The notes under the pieces: generated by a model | The model's input: the letters and a program-made list of their open reading frames with translations, nothing else | The model's database searches: none | Told to the model about the DNA's origin: nothing | Part shown: one piece after another, positions 5,330 through 8,438 of the stretch | Layout of the letters: every line of letters starts with the position of its first letter | How positions within the stretch are numbered: position 1 is the stretch's first letter | Program-made: the position numbers and the translations under genes | Assembly (NCBI GenBank): GCA_023544495.1 | Contig: JAMJFV010000080.1 | Coordinates: forward strand, 1-8,438 | Source of the DNA: ANME-2 cluster archaeon | GTDB taxonomy: Archaea > Halobacteriota > Methanosarcinia > Methanosarcinales > Methanocomedenaceae | Direction: 5' to 3' | Length of the DNA: 8,438 bases

Positions 5330-6627
5330 CTGAAACAAGGAAATCACAGCCTGATAAATGGAAGGATTTGCTGGTATCACCCAACTGTACACATCATGTT
5401 TTATCTGGTGTACCAATGTATAGCAACCGGTTTGATGAAGTCCTTCCCTTCCATTCTCCTGGGCTTGCACCCGTAAAAATGGATGGAAAATGGTTTCATA
5501 TTAGACCAGATGGCTGTCCTGCATATGATCAACGGTACACGCGTACTTTTGGGTACTATGAGGAGAGAGCTGCCGTGCAGCTGGAGAATGAATGGTTCCA
5601 TATTCGGATTGATGGGAGTCAAGCCTATCAAAGAAGGTTTAACTGGTGTGGTAATTTCCAGAACGGTTTATGCGTGGTGCGAGATGGGGACGGTCGTTAT
5701 CATCATATTCTACCTGATGGAGAGGATGTGTATCCTGAACGATATAAGTATGCAGGGGATTTCAGGGAAAGTTCGGCTGTTGTGCGTCGTTTTGATGGAT
5801 TGTGTTTGCACATTGATAAAAAAGGCATCCCTGTACATGAGAGGGAATATCCTGACCTTGATGTGTTCCATAAAGGATTTGCAAGAGCATGTGATGAGAA
5901 GGGATGGTTCCACATTGATAGAAAAGGAATGCCAATCTACCTGAACCGATTCAAAGAAATTGAGCCATTCTACAATGGTCAGGCGTTATGTAAGGATCTT
6001 GAAGGACGTTTAGTGATAATTAATGAAACCGGTTCTGAAATACAAGAAATCATTAATAGATCATCTTTAACGACGGGGATTGGGCCGAAAATAATGATTA
6101 TCGGAACACTGGGCGCCGGGAAGACTACATTTTCGAAGTATATCTCTCACAAGATGGGACTGTTGTCCATCAGTATTGATGATTGCAGGCAATTGTATAG
6201 TGATGGAACGTTTGCAGGAGAATACAGGGCATGGACAGAATTTATTAACGTTTGTGGTTCTCCTAGTGGAACTGTGCTTGAGTTCTCAGGTGGTGGACCT
6301 CATGTATATGCCGTAAAGGGCGCGCTATTATCCTCAAGAATGCCTGTTTTTGTGTTCTGGCTGGACCCACCAATGAATATCTGTATACAGAGGGCTTCTG
6401 GAAGGGTCAAAGATGTCCCGTCACCATATGAATGGGGGGATGTTGATAGGTCTGCTGTTGAGATCCACAAAGGGGTAGAACGTTCATGGGAAAGGGAATG
6501 GACTTCAAATTCGAAAATCCACTTTTTCCGGCTAACAATGATGTCTGATAAAACAGTGGAAGAACAATTCAATGCTATTATGGATTTTATGGATGGTGAA
6601 GACGATGAAAACGTCGAGAATTCTTGA
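5326..6627 (+). CDS. WG-repeat protein fused to a P-loop kinase
   Basis: A 433-aa two-part protein. Residues 28-235 are six tandem WG repeats of 34-35 residues (starting at 28, 63, 97, 132, 167 and 201), each of the form G-x-P-x-Y-x2-R-F ... F-x2-G-x-A-V ... G-x-W-F-H-I-x2-D. Such repeats build beta-rich binding platforms; their ligands are poorly known. Residues about 254-433 are a small-molecule-type P-loop kinase: Walker A G260-T-L-G-A-G-K-T-T268, then ISIDDCRQLY with D285, D286 and R288 as in zeta-toxin, polynucleotide-kinase and shikimate-kinase relatives, and a lid-like segment CIQRASGR. It probably phosphorylates a small molecule, nucleotide or RNA end, with the repeats supplying substrate or partner recognition (inference). 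Start at ATG 5326. The end overlaps the next gene by 23 bp. No signal peptide is visible, so a cytoplasmic location is likely. Confidence 0.85.
   Translation: MTETRKSQPDKWKDLLVSPNCTHHVLSGVPMYSNRFDEVLPFHSPGLAPVKMDGKWFHIRPDGCPAYDQRYTRTFGYYEERAAVQLENEWFHIRIDGSQAYQRRFNWCGNFQNGLCVVRDGDGRYHHILPDGEDVYPERYKYAGDFRESSAVVRRFDGLCLHIDKKGIPVHEREYPDLDVFHKGFARACDEKGWFHIDRKGMPIYLNRFKEIEPFYNGQALCKDLEGRLVIINETGSEIQEIINRSSLTTGIGPKIMIIGTLGAGKTTFSKYISHKMGLLSISIDDCRQLYSDGTFAGEYRAWTEFINVCGSPSGTVLEFSGGGPHVYAVKGALLSSRMPVFVFWLDPPMNICIQRASGRVKDVPSPYEWGDVDRSAVEIHKGVERSWEREWTSNSKIHFFRLTMMSDKTVEEQFNAIMDFMDGEDDENVENS
5407..6030 (+). repeat. Six tandem WG repeats within the kinase fusion gene
   Basis: Six units of 102-105 bp encode 34-35 residue repeats. 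Units 1, 2 and 5 keep a WFHI core; unit 3 has YHHI, unit 4 CLHI and unit 6 LVII, so the array is diverged rather than a recent expansion. The DNA units are not near-identical. Confidence 0.8.
6595..6599 (+). promoter_or_regulatory. Ribosome binding site deciding the last gene's start
   Basis: GGTGA lies five bases before ATG 6605, inside the end of the kinase gene. In-frame ATGs at 6572 and 6593 lack a suitable site and would prepend a short hydrophobic stretch. Confidence 0.5.
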
Positions 6628-8011
6628 ACAAATAAAATCTTTTAGCAGTACTCATCCTGAAGTAAGTGGTCTGGCATTACTTGGTTCCCATGCTAGAGGT
6701 GATGCGGGACCATGGGCAGATATTGATCTTGTTTTTCTGGTTTCACGGCAGGAAGTTATCACTGATGTGCTTGAAGATTGCACCTCATTTCTATCCAAAG
6801 AGATAAAACACATTATTAGACCTGAGTCAAATAAATGGGTAATCTTAACAATTGCTCAACATTGTAAAATCGATATAATTGCAGTTGCTGATATATCAGA
6901 TATAGAACTATTTTACCGTAGTTCTAAAATTGCTGACCCGACAAATGCGATTCTTGTTGATAAAGAAGGATTTATCAGGACAGCATTAAGAAGGTGGTCT
7001 AATGTTGAAGAAAATTCTGATTTATCAATATTAGTCAATATTGAAGTAGAAAAGTTCATTGAATCCTTCGAATTAGCATCAAGATATGCTCAACAGGGCG
7101 ATGTGTTTCGTTTTTATTTCAATTATAATCTGTCATTAACCAGGTATGGTAGACTTGTTCAGTTAGCACGGGATGATGATGCTTTACTTTATACACCGCG
7201 TAAGTTGTTGGAAAGCATGGGTCATAATCAGCGAAGAGCAACTGAGCGGTTAGCTGCTCCATTAGTATTATCTGAAGTTCGACCAGTTTTGAACAGGCTC
7301 AAAGCAGAATTTCTAAGTATTTATTCAAAACTACTTTGCAGACACCATTCATTGACAAGAACAAACAATGAAATTAATTACATACTTCAAGATATCTTAA
7401 GCAGAGATATGATTTGGAATCTGCGCGACATTGCATGGGTCGCACCTGATGTTATAAAAGAGGGGCAGCTTCTCCGGTCTTCAACATTATCAAGATTCGA
7501 GCATGAACGGGAGTATGATGTTTTGCTTGATAGATTGGGTATCCGTCGAATTATCGATCTTCGTTGTAATCATGAGCGAGCTAGGTACCCTTATTCCCAT
7601 CATACTTCGGGACGCATTGAGATTGTAGAGATGAGTATGGGTATGGAATTAGATAGCAAAAGAGTTTTTGGACCACGTACTGGTGTCACCCATGTAGACT
7701 TTCTTGATAATTCGAGGGTTGTCAGTCATTGTTTTTCCTTACTTGCTGAAGAGATTCCTACTTTGGTACACTGTCATAGTGGCAAGGATAGGACAGGAGT
7801 ATTAATTTCTCTGGTTCAACTTGCAGTGGGACTTCCTGTGGAGATGGCATCCAGGGATTTCTTAGCATCGGGTATGGACCTAACCAAAAAGGATGCGGAT
7901 GGATTTTTCAGCAGAATTGAAGAATTGGGTGGGGTCAGCAGAGTTTTAACACATCTTGGGGTTGCCGAACATGAAGTTACAACCATAAAAAGGTGGTTAT
8001 TGAATTACTAA
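6605..8011 (+). CDS. Nucleotidyltransferase fused to a tyrosine-phosphatase-type phosphatase
   Basis: A 468-aa bifunctional protein. Residues 1-100 are a polymerase-beta-fold nucleotidyltransferase of the MNT/aminoglycoside-adenylyltransferase style: G27-S28-H-A-R-G, then D39-I-D41 for metal binding and D90 (KIDII) as the likely third acidic residue. Residues about 115-265 are helical and resemble the helical partner that follows many such enzymes. Residues 272-468 are a cysteine phosphatase of the Y_phosphatase3 type: NLRD (272-275) matching the family NFRD motif, LLRSS, IIDLR, and the P-loop H389-C390-x5-R396-T-G. All catalytic residues I can name are present. One domain would attach an NMP group and the other would remove phosphate, perhaps on the product of the upstream kinase (inference). 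Start ATG 6605 is chosen for GGTGA five bases upstream; 6593 and 6572 are alternatives. Last gene of the operon. Confidence 0.85.
   Translation: MKTSRILEQIKSFSSTHPEVSGLALLGSHARGDAGPWADIDLVFLVSRQEVITDVLEDCTSFLSKEIKHIIRPESNKWVILTIAQHCKIDIIAVADISDIELFYRSSKIADPTNAILVDKEGFIRTALRRWSNVEENSDLSILVNIEVEKFIESFELASRYAQQGDVFRFYFNYNLSLTRYGRLVQLARDDDALLYTPRKLLESMGHNQRRATERLAAPLVLSEVRPVLNRLKAEFLSIYSKLLCRHHSLTRTNNEINYILQDILSRDMIWNLRDIAWVAPDVIKEGQLLRSSTLSRFEHEREYDVLLDRLGIRRIIDLRCNHERARYPYSHHTSGRIEIVEMSMGMELDSKRVFGPRTGVTHVDFLDNSRVVSHCFSLLAEEIPTLVHCHSGKDRTGVLISLVQLAVGLPVEMASRDFLASGMDLTKKDADGFFSRIEELGGVSRVLTHLGVAEHEVTTIKRWLLNY

Positions 8012-8438
<427 letters not shown>

Noticed and set aside
5483..5944. 153-codon open frame in another frame of the plus strand
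   Set aside because: It overlaps the WG-repeat coding region, whose six in-frame repeats prove the real frame; the alternative is a by-product of repeat periodicity.
5407..6030. CRISPR-like or recent tandem DNA repeat array
   Set aside because: The repetition is at protein level (WG repeats of 34-35 residues); the DNA units are diverged and contiguous with no spacers.

Overview
The window reads as archaeal, most likely from a methanogen-type euryarchaeon. The signs are an AT-rich TATA-box promoter, strong Shine-Dalgarno sites with TTG starts, and a tRNA that lacks an encoded CCA and carries a 32-nt intron in a bulge-helix-bulge context. The species assignment is inference; no phylogenetic marker protein is present.

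Layout. Positions 1 to about 87 are the 3' end of a group II intron (domains V and VI); the rest of the intron lies off the left edge. Positions 88-410 hold no convincing gene. A TATA box (411-418) is followed at once by a perfect 11-bp inverted repeat (420-430/437-447) that should cover the transcription start. From 470 to 8011 run seven co-directional genes with gaps or overlaps of +1, -4, -4, +7, -4 and -23 bp, almost certainly one operon. In order: a ribbon-helix-helix/B-box/degenerate-rhodanese protein; a Regnase-like NYN/PIN ribonuclease; an NAD-dependent sugar epimerase/dehydratase (SDR); a family-4 glycosyltransferase; a radical SAM protein with a SPASM-like C-terminus; a six-repeat WG protein fused to a P-loop kinase; and a nucleotidyltransferase fused to a tyrosine-phosphatase-type phosphatase. 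The right end is an AT-rich spacer with one possible 49-codon ORF on the minus strand, then the 3' part of an intron-containing tRNA-Thr(GGU) gene on the minus strand, cut by the window edge.

How the genes may work together (inference). The first two genes have the arrangement of a VapBC toxin-antitoxin pair: an RHH DNA-binding protein encoded just upstream of a PIN-fold RNase, with an operator-like palindrome at the promoter. Here, however, the RHH protein carries extra zinc-finger and rhodanese-like domains, and the RNase resembles eukaryotic Regnase/Zc3h12a. The five downstream genes look like a pathway that builds and reversibly modifies a small molecule, glycan or peptide: sugar-nucleotide chemistry, glycosyl transfer, radical modification, phosphorylation, nucleotidylation and dephosphorylation. 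No precursor peptide, transporter or polymerase is visible. The combination is unusual and could be a defence or conflict system, or a specialised glycoconjugate cluster. The sequence alone does not decide between these. Flanking by a group II intron and a tRNA gene fits an accessory region.
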